A stretch of DNA of 64,000 nucleotides from Bog-950 sp964615305. Lineage in GTDB: Bacteria > Bacteroidota > Bacteroidia > Chitinophagales > LD1. The notes under the pieces are model-generated. The model did not search any database, was not told where the DNA came from, and was given only the letters and a program-made list of their open reading frames with translations. Below are positions 44,249-52,557 of the stretch, one piece after another. The first letter of the stretch is position 1, and each line of letters starts with the position of its first letter. A program made the position numbers and the translations under genes. The stretch is taken from contig CAZTNA010000005.1 of NCBI GenBank assembly GCA_964615305.1, forward strand, positions 62,001-126,000, read 5' to 3'.

Positions 44249-46339
44249 TTATTGTCCTCCTGTCAACTGCTGATAAATACCTGCGTAGTATTGAGCTGCA
44301 TTTTGATCACCTAAGCGTGCCATACACTCAGCCAAAGCTCGGTAAGGAGGTGGGAAATACGGATTCTGTTTCACTGTTTCTGTAAGTACGGTAGCCGCGT
44401 TAGTAAAATCTTGTTTGTATAAATATGCTAAGCCCAGCCAATAGGTTGCGTTTGTGTTTTCCTTGCTTAAGGCAAGCGATTGAGTGAGTACGCGCGCTGC
44501 ATCATCAAAACGCTGTATATTCAGGTAAGCAAGCCCCAGGTTTGCTAGTGCGGCATCGTTCTTTTGATATTTCTGTGTGTAGGGTTCAAGCAAAGAAACG
44601 GCACCGGCAAAATCATTTTGTTCCATTTTTTGCTGAGCAAGGTATGGGCTTTTGTCATCCAGCTTTATTACACATGAAAGAGGCACACCATCAGCATAAA
44701 CAGTGTGAACTGTTTGCTCGGGAGGAAAACAACCGTTTAATAACAAATTTCTATCAATAAAGCGGCAATACATTATTTCATAATCGGCAGCTTTTTCATT
44801 GCGCTGGCGATAACTCGCATATCCAACCGGTGCTGTTTGGGCTGTGTCGCCCTTGAAATAAAAACCAACCGGAATCACTGCATTTGAAAAAATAGATGTC
44901 TTTCTGCCGTCAGTGCGTTTCAGGTTTTCGTTCTCCTTCATCCATTCGGCACATTGCTTCGCGCTGTTCATGTAATAGTCGGTTTCGTAATTTCCGAAAG
45001 CTCCTTTAATACCACCTACCAATTCATTGAAATAAACATACTCGTTTGGATGATTAGCAAACATGAATCGCGCAGGCAGTGCCACTAGTATTACCATCAC
45101 TGCAACTGGTACATACTTCAAATTCTTCGGCAGGGTGCTGATAAAATAGTTAAACGCTAATGCAGCCAGAATGATGATACTCGGATACACAAAGAAAAAG
45201 TGGCGCATCGTATCATACAACACCGCTTTCTGTTGAATAACATACGCTATGGGAAACACCAAGGTAAAATACATAAAACCGAGCAGCAATAATCTTCCGC
45301 TCTGCTTCATTTGCGGAATAAGAATAAGCGAAGCTGCTAAGCCGATTAAGCCAAACAGCGGAGTTGAAATTAACAGCCATTGTGGTATATAATTCCACGG
45401 CACTTCAGTTGATTTAATGTGTTCGCCTGCAAAAAGAATAGTAATGTTGGCAGGAAATTTCTTTGCAACGTTCAACGCTTCGAGTGGATGGCTGAAAGGC
45501 GCTACTAAACCATATGGCCAGAAAATTAAGCTGGTGAAGTAGCCAAGCACGGCAGCTAGTAAAACGAATTTGAAACTTGGCCAGATGTTTTCTTTGAATT
45601 TTGAAAAATCGAGCAGGCCCCCGAAACCAAGTTGTTGCCACATAAAGAGACCATAAAACAAAAACAGATAAGGTATCAGCAACAAACCTCCAATACGAAT
45701 ACCCATAGCTACGCCAATGCTTAAGCCTAGGAAGATGCTCGTACGCAAAGTTGGTTTGGGCAATTGTTTCAAAAATTTGAGAATGAAAACATAAGTGAGC
45801 ATATAGCCGGCAGCCATGGTTATATCCTTCGGGTTGTTCATACTTTCGCCAAAAAATCTGGGTGAAAAAGCCATAAATAACAGCGTAATTAAGCCTGCTT
45901 GCCATCCGGCAATTTCTACAGCAACCAAAGCAGCACAAAACATGGCCATGAAACCGAAGATGGAATTCCATGCGTGGCGTATGTCCCATTCGTTTACTGA
46001 AGGCATAGCGTTTGAAAGTATGGCGGCTGTGCCATCGAAAAATCCACCATAATAAACCATAAGCGAATCTGGGCCATTGGTGGTTGCCGAAGTGGTGTCT
46101 GCGCCAAAGCTGCTATAAAAATTTACAACGTGGTGGCCGTAAACGCGGTGGAAGTCTTCATCGCCCGAAATACCATATTGATGGCTAACGGAAACCATCA
46201 ACATCAGCAACAGTGCCGCAAGTCCGAAGAATATTTTTTTGCTCAATGGCTCAGGGAGAAGCGGGGTGAGAATTATCTCTTTCAATGCCTCTACCTTCTT
46301 CTCAATTTTTGTCTGCGGTTTGCTTTGCTGTTTTGCCAT
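44249..46339 (-). CDS. GT-C (family 39-like) glycosyltransferase with C-terminal TPR domain
   Basis: A 696-residue membrane protein. The first helix is followed by the GT-C acidic loop motif SGDEDFHRVYG, and about ten helices follow to residue 430. A periplasmic domain comes next (about 435-570), and three TPR units end the protein (FAGAVSLLEPYTQKYQKN onward). It should move a sugar from a polyprenyl carrier to a substrate outside the inner membrane, with the TPRs binding a partner or product. It lies with two methyltransferases and an epimerase-GT2 fusion in a leftward glycan run. Confidence 0.85.
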   Translation of the reverse strand: MAKQQSKPQTKIEKKVEALKEIILTPLLPEPLSKKIFFGLAALLLMLMVSVSHQYGISGDEDFHRVYGHHVVNFYSSFGADTTSATTNGPDSLMVYYGGFFDGTAAILSNAMPSVNEWDIRHAWNSIFGFMAMFCAALVAVEIAGWQAGLITLLFMAFSPRFFGESMNNPKDITMAAGYMLTYVFILKFLKQLPKPTLRTSIFLGLSIGVAMGIRIGGLLLIPYLFLFYGLFMWQQLGFGGLLDFSKFKENIWPSFKFVLLAAVLGYFTSLIFWPYGLVAPFSHPLEALNVAKKFPANITILFAGEHIKSTEVPWNYIPQWLLISTPLFGLIGLAASLILIPQMKQSGRLLLLGFMYFTLVFPIAYVIQQKAVLYDTMRHFFFVYPSIIILAALAFNYFISTLPKNLKYVPVAVMVILVALPARFMFANHPNEYVYFNELVGGIKGAFGNYETDYYMNSAKQCAEWMKENENLKRTDGRKTSIFSNAVIPVGFYFKGDTAQTAPVGYASYRQRNEKAADYEIMYCRFIDRNLLLNGCFPPEQTVHTVYADGVPLSCVIKLDDKSPYLAQQKMEQNDFAGAVSLLEPYTQKYQKNDAALANLGLAYLNIQRFDDAARVLTQSLALSKENTNATYWLGLAYLYKQDFTNAATVLTETVKQNPYFPPPYRALAECMARLGDQNAAQYYAGIYQQLTGGQ

Positions 46340-46364
46340 GACGAATATTTATGGACTAACTAAT

Positions 46365-47072
46365 TTATGCCTCTGCTGAAATAAAAATTGACTGAGATAC
46401 ATTCTTCACCAACGGAATTTTTTCGAGTATATCACCAACAACCACTGAAGGAGTAATCAGAAAATCAGGAATGCCGGGCAGTAAAAAATCTTTGAACTCC
46501 ACCTGTATGTTTTTGTAACCTGCTTTGTTCAGTTTTTCCGCTACAAATGGTTTAGAAAAAGCCATTTCATCAGGTTCGAGGTGTGTAGCTTTACGAAGAA
46601 ATCCGTAAGAGAAAATAAAGTAAACGTAAGGGTTATAAATGTTGGGTTCGAGAAAAATGATTTTGCCGTTGGGTTTCAACAGACGCTTCATATTCACGAA
46701 AACATCATCGAGATGATGATAAAGATGGTGAAGGATGCCGTTGCCAATGATGTAGTCGAACTGCTCGCCTTTAAAATCTTCTGCTTTGTTGAAATCGAGA
46801 ATATCGAACCGGAGATTGGGCAGTTGAAAATTTTTCTTCGCATCATCTATAAAAGGAACACACAAATCTGTTCCCAAGACATTCAAACCTGTTTTATGCG
46901 CCAGCATAAAAGCATTTTTGCCGGTACCGCAGCCAATCTCCATCACTGATTTGTCTTGTCCGGTATTCATTTGCGAAACTATGTAATCGCACCTTCGTTC
47001 AGCACGCACACGAGTTGCTTTGCTATCGCCCCATACCTGATTAAACCCTCTGTCGTCTTTTATATTTTCCAT
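46365..47072 (-). CDS. Class I SAM-dependent methyltransferase
   Basis: A 235-residue protein with motif I VMEIGCGTGKNAFMLA (about 59-74), a motif II aspartate in LGTDLCVPF, and motif IV YIIGNGILHHLYHH. Members of this type methylate sugars or lipid intermediates in surface glycan loci. It starts immediately after the stop of the next methyltransferase gene, with no gap, so the two are surely co-expressed. The substrate is unknown. Confidence 0.88.
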   Translation of the reverse strand: MENIKDDRGFNQVWGDSKATRVRAERRCDYIVSQMNTGQDKSVMEIGCGTGKNAFMLAHKTGLNVLGTDLCVPFIDDAKKNFQLPNLRFDILDFNKAEDFKGEQFDYIIGNGILHHLYHHLDDVFVNMKRLLKPNGKIIFLEPNIYNPYVYFIFSYGFLRKATHLEPDEMAFSKPFVAEKLNKAGYKNIQVEFKDFLLPGIPDFLITPSVVVGDILEKIPLVKNVSQSIFISAEA

Positions 47073-47810
47073 TTACTTCTTTACAATAATAGTGTAGCCC
47101 AGCGGATCTTCATCGCTCCCGAAATTGAGAACGAGCGATAAATGTGCGAGGGCAACAACGGTGATAAGAATTGGCGAAAGCGCTACCCATACAGGAACAA
47201 AAATCCATCTCCAAGTTTGTTGCGGAAGAAGATTTCTGAACCAAAGCACGATTAGTTTATTGGTTATGTTGGCAATATCTGTTCCTCTGTTTGTAATCTT
47301 TGCTTCGCTAAATTTTGAAAACATAGTTTTTAGACTACTAGGGGTGTATCTAAAAAAATCGTAGGGTATATAATGATACCTCGCACTCCACGGAATGGTA
47401 ACAATACCGATTCCTCCGCTTTTCATTACGCGGTGCATTTCGTCAATCAGCTTTTGATAATGCTGTACATGTTCTAATACTTCGGTGCAAATTAAGCCGT
47501 CAAACTTGTCGTTCTCAAAGGGAATGTTCTCGCCATCAAAAGGAGTAATATCAGAGTTATCATAATCAAACTTCTCTGCATCAACAATATCTACTCCGAA
47601 ATATTTTGTTTCGTTGGCATTCAACAAAAACCTATAAGGAGATTGTCCGCAGCCTACATCCAACACATTCCCTTTAAACAAAGGAATTGTATTACTGATG
47701 TCTCTGTAAATGGTAAGAATTTGTAAGTCGAGCAACATTCTTCCATAGAACTTCAATTGCCCTAAAAAAGAAGTAGAATAAGTATGTGATACGGGACGAA
47801 ATCCTTCCAT
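47073..47810 (-). CDS. Class I SAM-dependent methyltransferase with C-terminal membrane segment
   Basis: A 245-residue protein. Motif I is VLDVGCGQSPYRFLL (about 50-64), with an acidic motif II in YFGVDIVDAE and GLICTEVLEHVQHYQ as motif IV. The C-terminal 60 residues hold a hydrophobic hairpin (WVALSPILITVVALAHLSLVL) that could bind it to the membrane, where polyprenyl-linked glycans are made. It directly abuts the other methyltransferase gene. Confidence 0.86.
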   Translation of the reverse strand: MEGFRPVSHTYSTSFLGQLKFYGRMLLDLQILTIYRDISNTIPLFKGNVLDVGCGQSPYRFLLNANETKYFGVDIVDAEKFDYDNSDITPFDGENIPFENDKFDGLICTEVLEHVQHYQKLIDEMHRVMKSGGIGIVTIPWSARYHYIPYDFFRYTPSSLKTMFSKFSEAKITNRGTDIANITNKLIVLWFRNLLPQQTWRWIFVPVWVALSPILITVVALAHLSLVLNFGSDEDPLGYTIIVKK

Positions 47811-47819
47811 TATGAATTA

Positions 47820-48212
47820 CTAAAGTTTAAATACAATTGGAAGATTATAGTAAACACTAACTGCTTTCCCTTGCTGTCTCCCCGGATGAAACAAGGGTAA
47901 ATCTTTAACTAAGCGAATAGCTTCTCTGTCTAAGCCCGGACTTACTTTTCTTGTAACAATAGCGTCACTAACAGAACCATCTGTATTTACTAAGAACCTA
48001 ACTACAACAGTTCCTTGTATATGATTGTCAAACTCCATTTGAGGATATTGCATTCGGCTTTTAATAATTTTCAGTAACTCTTTATCTCCACCCGGAAACT
48101 CAGGATTTTGTTCAGCAAATGTGTATACAAGTTTTTCGCTGGTTGAAGAATCACTTTGGGCATTCGATAAACCGAATATGAGTAGTAAGATGGTTGAATA
48201 CAAAAATTTCAT
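47820..48212 (-). CDS. Periplasmic TonB C-terminal domain protein
   Basis: A 130-residue protein starting at the ATG at 48212; a longer start would overlap the epimerase gene. After the signal peptide (FLYSTILLLIFGLSNAQ) it holds only a TonB C-terminal domain (FPGGDKELLKIIKSRMQYP, IQGTVVVRFLVNTDGSV, AVSVYYNLPIVFKL). It lacks the usual inner membrane anchor and proline-rich linker. It may therefore be a soluble TonB-like adaptor rather than an energy transducer. It sits within the glycan run. Confidence 0.85.
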   Translation of the reverse strand: MKFLYSTILLLIFGLSNAQSDSSTSEKLVYTFAEQNPEFPGGDKELLKIIKSRMQYPQMEFDNHIQGTVVVRFLVNTDGSVSDAIVTRKVSPGLDREAIRLVKDLPLFHPGRQQGKAVSVYYNLPIVFKL

Positions 48213-48213
48213 C

Positions 48214-50145
48214 TCAGTAAATCTTACGGTAAACATTTCTTCTGATAAACTTCGGCCTTCTCTTACTCTCTTCTAATATCTTGGCTTGGTATTCTCCTAA
48301 AATCGAAATGCCGAGCATTTGTAACCCGCCAAAGAATAAAAGAAGCACAATAATAGTAGTAACACCATGTGGGTTTCCCGGCATTACAAAATAGAGAACA
48401 ATTTGAATGATGATAGCGATAAATGAAAGCAACGTAAGCGACCAACCCAAATACGTCAGCAGTTCAAGCGGTACAAAACTGAAACTGAAAATGGCTTTGC
48501 GCGCCCAGCCGATATTCTTGCGCCAGTTGTTGGTAGTAACGCCAAACATTCTTTCAGGGCGCACATAATCAACGCCTGTTTGCTTAAAGCCCACCCATGC
48601 ACGCAAGCCGCGCATAAACTGGTCGGTTTCGGGCAACTTCACTAATTCGTTCACCACTTTTCTATCCATCAAACTAAAATCGCCTGCATCGAGCGGAATA
48701 GGAACATAACTCACACTACGGAACAGGCGGTAAAACATTTTGTAAAACGAAACCAACGTTTGATTGCCTTCGCGCGCTACTCTACGACCGTATATCACAT
48801 CAAATCCTTTTAGATACTCTGCATAAAACTGCTCTATCAATTCAGGCGGGTCTTGCAAATCACCATCAAGCAATATAACTCCATCACCGGTAGAAATTTC
48901 CATACCAGAAAGGAATGCAGATTGAGAACCGAAGTTGCGCGAGTGTTCAATAGCAATTACGTGATCATCTTCGTTCACCAGTTTTTGCAACACTTCGTTT
49001 GTGTTGTCGGGCGAACAATCGTTTACAAAAATTATTTCGTAGTCCACACCAATTTTCTGAAACGTTTTTGATAACCTATCGTGCATGTATGGAATGGCCT
49101 GTTCATCTTTATAACACGCAATAACTGCCGAAAGTTTATGGCGGATTTTATCCTGCACCAGCTTTTTTTCATAAAGCGGCATCGAATAATCCTTCTGCCA
49201 GTCTGCATTTTTCTTCAAGCCGTCTTGAAGTGGTGTTTCGTTCTGCCAGCCGATTAACGCTTTGGCTAGCGTTGCGTTGCCATACCATTCTTTCAAATCC
49301 CATTTGCGGTTAGGCATATCGCCCCACTCCGGATTTTTTTCTATGCTGAAAATCTCCTTGATAGCTGAAGCAATATCGCGGATAGTAGTTTTATGGTTGC
49401 TGGCAATGTTCAGCGATTTTCCCTGAATGTTTTGAATGTTTGTTGCAGCGAGAAGTGTTGCGTAAACCGCATCATCTATGTAAACAAAGTCGCGTGAAAT
49501 ATCGGGCTGCACCAATGGCGGATAATTGCCCTTCATACCTTTATCAATCAACTGAGGGATAAGGCGGTCGGGTTCTTCGTAAGGTCCGTAAATAGAATAG
49601 TAGCGCAGATTGGTTACGGGCACATCTTTAATAGTGCCGTAAAACTTAATCATGTGCGCAGCGCTTGCCTTGGTAACCGCATAATGCGAGTTCGGCTGAA
49701 GTGGTTCATCTTCTTTGGGTGCAGCCGCATTTAACCCGTATTCTGAAGAACTGCCCGCATGAACAAATGCTTTTATGGCAAACTGAGAAGAAATTTCAAG
49801 CAGATTGAGCAGGCCAATGAAATTGGTTTCGTATATCAAATCAACATCGGCCTGCTTGCTGTAGGCACCATAGGCCGCCAAATCAAAAATGGTTTTGAAA
49901 CGATGCTGTTTGAAAATATCCTCCAACTGATTTTTCTTGGTGATGTTACAATGCAAAATATGGTTGGGGCTAATGTCGTTTAACCGCCAGGGAATAAACG
50001 GCTTGCTGGTAACTGCGAAAACATCTTTACGAAATTCAAGAATAGAGCGGAACAGGTTGGTTCCAATAAAGCCACCGGCTCCAAATATGACAATGGGGCC
50101 TTCTAACTTTAAAACTTCTGCTTGAATTTTTTCTTGTAAAGACAT
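48214..50145 (-). CDS. Fused NDP-sugar epimerase and GT2 glycosyltransferase
   Basis: A 643-residue two-domain protein. Residues 1-315 are an SDR epimerase/dehydratase with the NAD site FGAGGFIGTN (21-30), the active-site serines SSS at 132-134 and Y155-xxx-K159. Residues about 335-560 are a DPM1-like GT2 (IIFVNDCSPDNTNEV, LLDGDLQDPPELI). Two C-terminal membrane helices follow (about 565-625). The fusion would make a modified sugar nucleotide and transfer it to polyprenyl phosphate at the membrane. It is continuous with no frame break, and it starts a run with transketolase subunits upstream. Confidence 0.92.
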   Translation of the reverse strand: MSLQEKIQAEVLKLEGPIVIFGAGGFIGTNLFRSILEFRKDVFAVTSKPFIPWRLNDISPNHILHCNITKKNQLEDIFKQHRFKTIFDLAAYGAYSKQADVDLIYETNFIGLLNLLEISSQFAIKAFVHAGSSSEYGLNAAAPKEDEPLQPNSHYAVTKASAAHMIKFYGTIKDVPVTNLRYYSIYGPYEEPDRLIPQLIDKGMKGNYPPLVQPDISRDFVYIDDAVYATLLAATNIQNIQGKSLNIASNHKTTIRDIASAIKEIFSIEKNPEWGDMPNRKWDLKEWYGNATLAKALIGWQNETPLQDGLKKNADWQKDYSMPLYEKKLVQDKIRHKLSAVIACYKDEQAIPYMHDRLSKTFQKIGVDYEIIFVNDCSPDNTNEVLQKLVNEDDHVIAIEHSRNFGSQSAFLSGMEISTGDGVILLDGDLQDPPELIEQFYAEYLKGFDVIYGRRVAREGNQTLVSFYKMFYRLFRSVSYVPIPLDAGDFSLMDRKVVNELVKLPETDQFMRGLRAWVGFKQTGVDYVRPERMFGVTTNNWRKNIGWARKAIFSFSFVPLELLTYLGWSLTLLSFIAIIIQIVLYFVMPGNPHGVTTIIVLLLFFGGLQMLGISILGEYQAKILEESKRRPKFIRRNVYRKIY

Positions 50146-50163
50146 GGGGCGAATATGTAGAAA

Positions 50164-50240
50164 GAATTACAGAATTACAGATTGACGGAGTTACCGATTT
50201 ACGGATTTTTGTTGTTCATTCTGTAATTCCGTAAATCTGT
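50164..50240. repeat. Intergenic inverted repeat between transketolase and epimerase-GT2 genes
   Basis: GAATTACAGAAT (50164-50175) is the inverse of ATTCTGTAATTC (50218-50229), giving a 12-bp stem. An alternative stem pairs GATTTACGGA near 50196-50205 with TCCGTAAATC (50228-50237). No T run follows, so it may be a processing or attenuating structure or a remnant repeat. Confidence 0.55.
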
Positions 50241-50255
50241 AAACAATAACTACGC

Positions 50256-51152
50256 TTATTTTAAAAAGGCACTTATCTCTCTAATCATTCCTTCTCCACC
50301 TAAATTGTTTTCCGCCTGATGGAATTTTTGGTCGCCATATTTACCGCTCGGGTAGCCGTTGGCAGCCAAAGAAAGAATTTTGATGTTAGAAGTGAGGTGG
50401 TTCATTAAGTGATACGAAAGCGTTTCGCGTAAGCCACATTCGCCATTGTGTTCTTCGATAGTGATCAATTTCTGAGTTGCATTCACCGAAGAAATCAATT
50501 CGCCTGGCAATTCAGTGATAGGAAAAATAGAAAGCACCCAAATTTCAAAATCGTTTGCTTGTTCTGAATTGATAATGTTTTCTGTTACCGGTCCGGTGCC
50601 TACAGCTACACCTTTAGTTCCATCTTTAATTTTTCTCCATTGTGCAAACGGAGCAACTGGTTGATTAATTTTTGCACCCATGTTCAGACGCAGGTAGTTC
50701 GGGTTTTTATCGGCAATCATTCGCTGAACTGCCGGTTCTACATCAGTGGCCGTAAACGGCACATACACGCGCATGTTTGGCAATATGCGCATAGCACCAA
50801 TGTCTTCAACGTTGTGGTGGGTGGCTCCCATAATACCATAACCGTAGCCACCACCATTGCCTACCAGTTTCACCGGTAAATTGTGCAAACAAACATCGTT
50901 GCGGATTTGCTCGTAAGGTCTAAGAGTAACAAAAGGCGAAATGCTGTAAACCCAGGGAATAAAACCTTCGTAAGCCAAGCCGGCAGAAACGGTCACCATG
51001 TTTTGCTCTGCAACACCGGCATTGATAAATCTCTCTCCAAATTTTTCCTGCACCTTCTCCAAAGCCATATAGCCCAAATCACCGGTGATAAAAACAAGGT
51101 TATTGTTTTTATCAGAGGCATTAATCATGGCTTGTGCAAATTCAACACGCAT
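50256..51152 (-). CDS. Transketolase, C-terminal (pyrimidine/C-terminal) subunit
   Basis: A 298-residue protein holding the pyrimidine-binding domain of a thiamine-diphosphate transketolase and the C-terminal domain. RFINAGVAEQNMVTVSAGLA includes the conserved glutamate that activates the cofactor. It pairs with the N-terminal half encoded just upstream; the ATG overlaps the upstream TAA by one base (TAATG). Split transketolases like this are common in Bacteroidota and in sugar biosynthesis loci. Together they would supply carbon units, here perhaps for the glycan genes downstream. Confidence 0.92.
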   Translation of the reverse strand: MRVEFAQAMINASDKNNNLVFITGDLGYMALEKVQEKFGERFINAGVAEQNMVTVSAGLAYEGFIPWVYSISPFVTLRPYEQIRNDVCLHNLPVKLVGNGGGYGYGIMGATHHNVEDIGAMRILPNMRVYVPFTATDVEPAVQRMIADKNPNYLRLNMGAKINQPVAPFAQWRKIKDGTKGVAVGTGPVTENIINSEQANDFEIWVLSIFPITELPGELISSVNATQKLITIEEHNGECGLRETLSYHLMNHLTSNIKILSLAANGYPSGKYGDQKFHQAENNLGGEGMIREISAFLK

Positions 51153-51970
51153 TATACAGAAGCTATTCTTTTTTCAAAATCATTCTTCACTTCGTTCAGC
51201 ACTAAATCGTATTGGTCATCTTTCATAGGCAAATAATGACAATCCACTTTATCTTCATAGGTTTTCCAGCCATGTCCCTTAGTAGTATTACAGATAACAA
51301 CGCAAGGTAACTTTGAATTTTGAATTTTGAATTTTGAACTTTCCAAAGAAACAAAGTCATGTCCATCAACAACTAAAACTTCGAATCCAAACGCTTCCAG
51401 TTTTTTATCGAGCGGTTCCAGTTTCATTACATCTTCTGTTCTTCCGTAGCCCTGCAATTTATTTCTATCAACGAGCCATACCACATTAGTAAGGTTATGG
51501 TGGGCAATGAACAAAGCGGCCTCCCAAGTACTGCCTTCGTTTATTTCTCCATCGCTGGTAATGCAGAAAATTTTCTTGTCGGTCTTTTTAAGTTTTTGCG
51601 CCAGTCCTAAGCCAGCAGCAAGTGAAAGTCCATGCCCAAGGCTGCCTGTGGCAAACGGAATGCTCTTGATTTTATTTACCGGTGGGTGAGCAGCGAGGTA
51701 TGTGCTATTTTTATAAAAAGTATTCGCATCATCTTCGGTAAGCGTTCCATCTTCCACCAACATAGAGTAAAGCGAAGCGGCCGCATGGCCTTTGCTCAAA
51801 ATAATTTCATCGGTCTCATTCATCCACCCAAAGCGGGCAAAGGTGATTATTTCGGCTACGCTTAGCGAGCAGCCCACATGACCGGCATTTGCCTGTTTAT
51901 ACATGGCAAGAAACCGGTTCTTGATGTTGAACGCTTTAGTAAGAAGATTTTTGTGCTCAGCCGAATTCAT
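51152..51970 (-). CDS. Transketolase, N-terminal (pyrophosphate-binding) subunit
   Basis: A 272-residue protein with the ThDP/magnesium motif TSDGEINEGSTWEAA ... VDRNKLQGYG (about 135-180) and SKGHAAASLYSML near residue 60. It binds the diphosphate and metal of the cofactor. A stretch SSKFKIQNSKL near residue 215 is encoded by a TTGAATT tandem repeat and is not a usual part of the fold, lying in a surface loop after VDGHD. It is the first gene of this run, upstream of its C-terminal partner. Confidence 0.92.
   Translation of the reverse strand: MNSAEHKNLLTKAFNIKNRFLAMYKQANAGHVGCSLSVAEIITFARFGWMNETDEIILSKGHAAASLYSMLVEDGTLTEDDANTFYKNSTYLAAHPPVNKIKSIPFATGSLGHGLSLAAGLGLAQKLKKTDKKIFCITSDGEINEGSTWEAALFIAHHNLTNVVWLVDRNKLQGYGRTEDVMKLEPLDKKLEAFGFEVLVVDGHDFVSLESSKFKIQNSKLPCVVICNTTKGHGWKTYEDKVDCHYLPMKDDQYDLVLNEVKNDFEKRIASV
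51312..51338. repeat. 7-bp tandem repeat (TTGAATT, about 3.9 copies) inside a coding gene
   Basis: The unit spacing is exactly 7 (G at 51315, 51322, 51329 and 51336). It is in frame at this copy number, but gain or loss of one unit would shift the frame of the transketolase N subunit. A related motif occurs at 10489-10513. Confidence 0.75.
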
Positions 51971-51982
51971 CAGGGCGCAATA

Positions 51983-52492
51983 TTAAACGATTTCACCTCT
52001 CTTGCCCAATTCAACCACCTCGAGGTTTTCAATCTTTTTATTATTAAGCGTAAATCGCAAAACAGTTTTCACCTTGTGAAAACCATGCACACCTGCTGCA
52101 CCGGGGTTCATCACCACCATATTGTTGTATTTGTCATCGCGCATCACTTTTAAGATATGCGAATGTCCACAAATGAAAATGTCTGGCCTCACTTCTTCAA
52201 TTTTTCTTCGCGCTTTAGGTTCGTAATTGTTCGGATAACCGCCAATGTGTGTAATGAGAATTTTTAATCCTTCACGTTCCAACTCTAAATTCAATGGATA
52301 TTCAGAGCGGATTTCCTTACCATCTATATTCCCGTAAACAGCAAAAAAAGGTTTGAAGTTTTTCAGTTCATCACAAAGTTCTAATGTTCCTAAATCTCCT
52401 GCATGCCATATTTCGTCTACATCTTTAAATACCTCGAAAATTTTACTGTCGAGGTATCCGTGTGTGTCTGATAACAATCCTATTTTAACCAT
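51983..52492 (-). CDS. Metallophosphoesterase, YfcE/MJ0936 type
   Basis: A 169-residue protein from the ATG at 52492 (MVKIGLLSDTHG). The metal ligands are all present: D-x-H in LLSDTHG, GD in HAGDLG, GN in VYGNIDG, H in ILITHIGG and GHSH near residue 115. It is a small cytoplasmic phosphodiesterase of the YfcE family. The physiological substrate is uncertain. It is divergent from prfB. Confidence 0.92.
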   Translation of the reverse strand: MVKIGLLSDTHGYLDSKIFEVFKDVDEIWHAGDLGTLELCDELKNFKPFFAVYGNIDGKEIRSEYPLNLELEREGLKILITHIGGYPNNYEPKARRKIEEVRPDIFICGHSHILKVMRDDKYNNMVVMNPGAAGVHGFHKVKTVLRFTLNNKKIENLEVVELGKRGEIV

Positions 52493-52557
52493 GGTTGTAT
52501 AAACAGCGGCAACATACATATTCTGCCGTATTCTATATTCGCCTCAATTTTTACAAC

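Noticed and set aside
45414..45989. 191-residue frame in a second minus-strand frame within the GT-C gene
   Set aside because: It is a shadow frame rich in Cys, His, Arg and Trp, with no recognisable domain.
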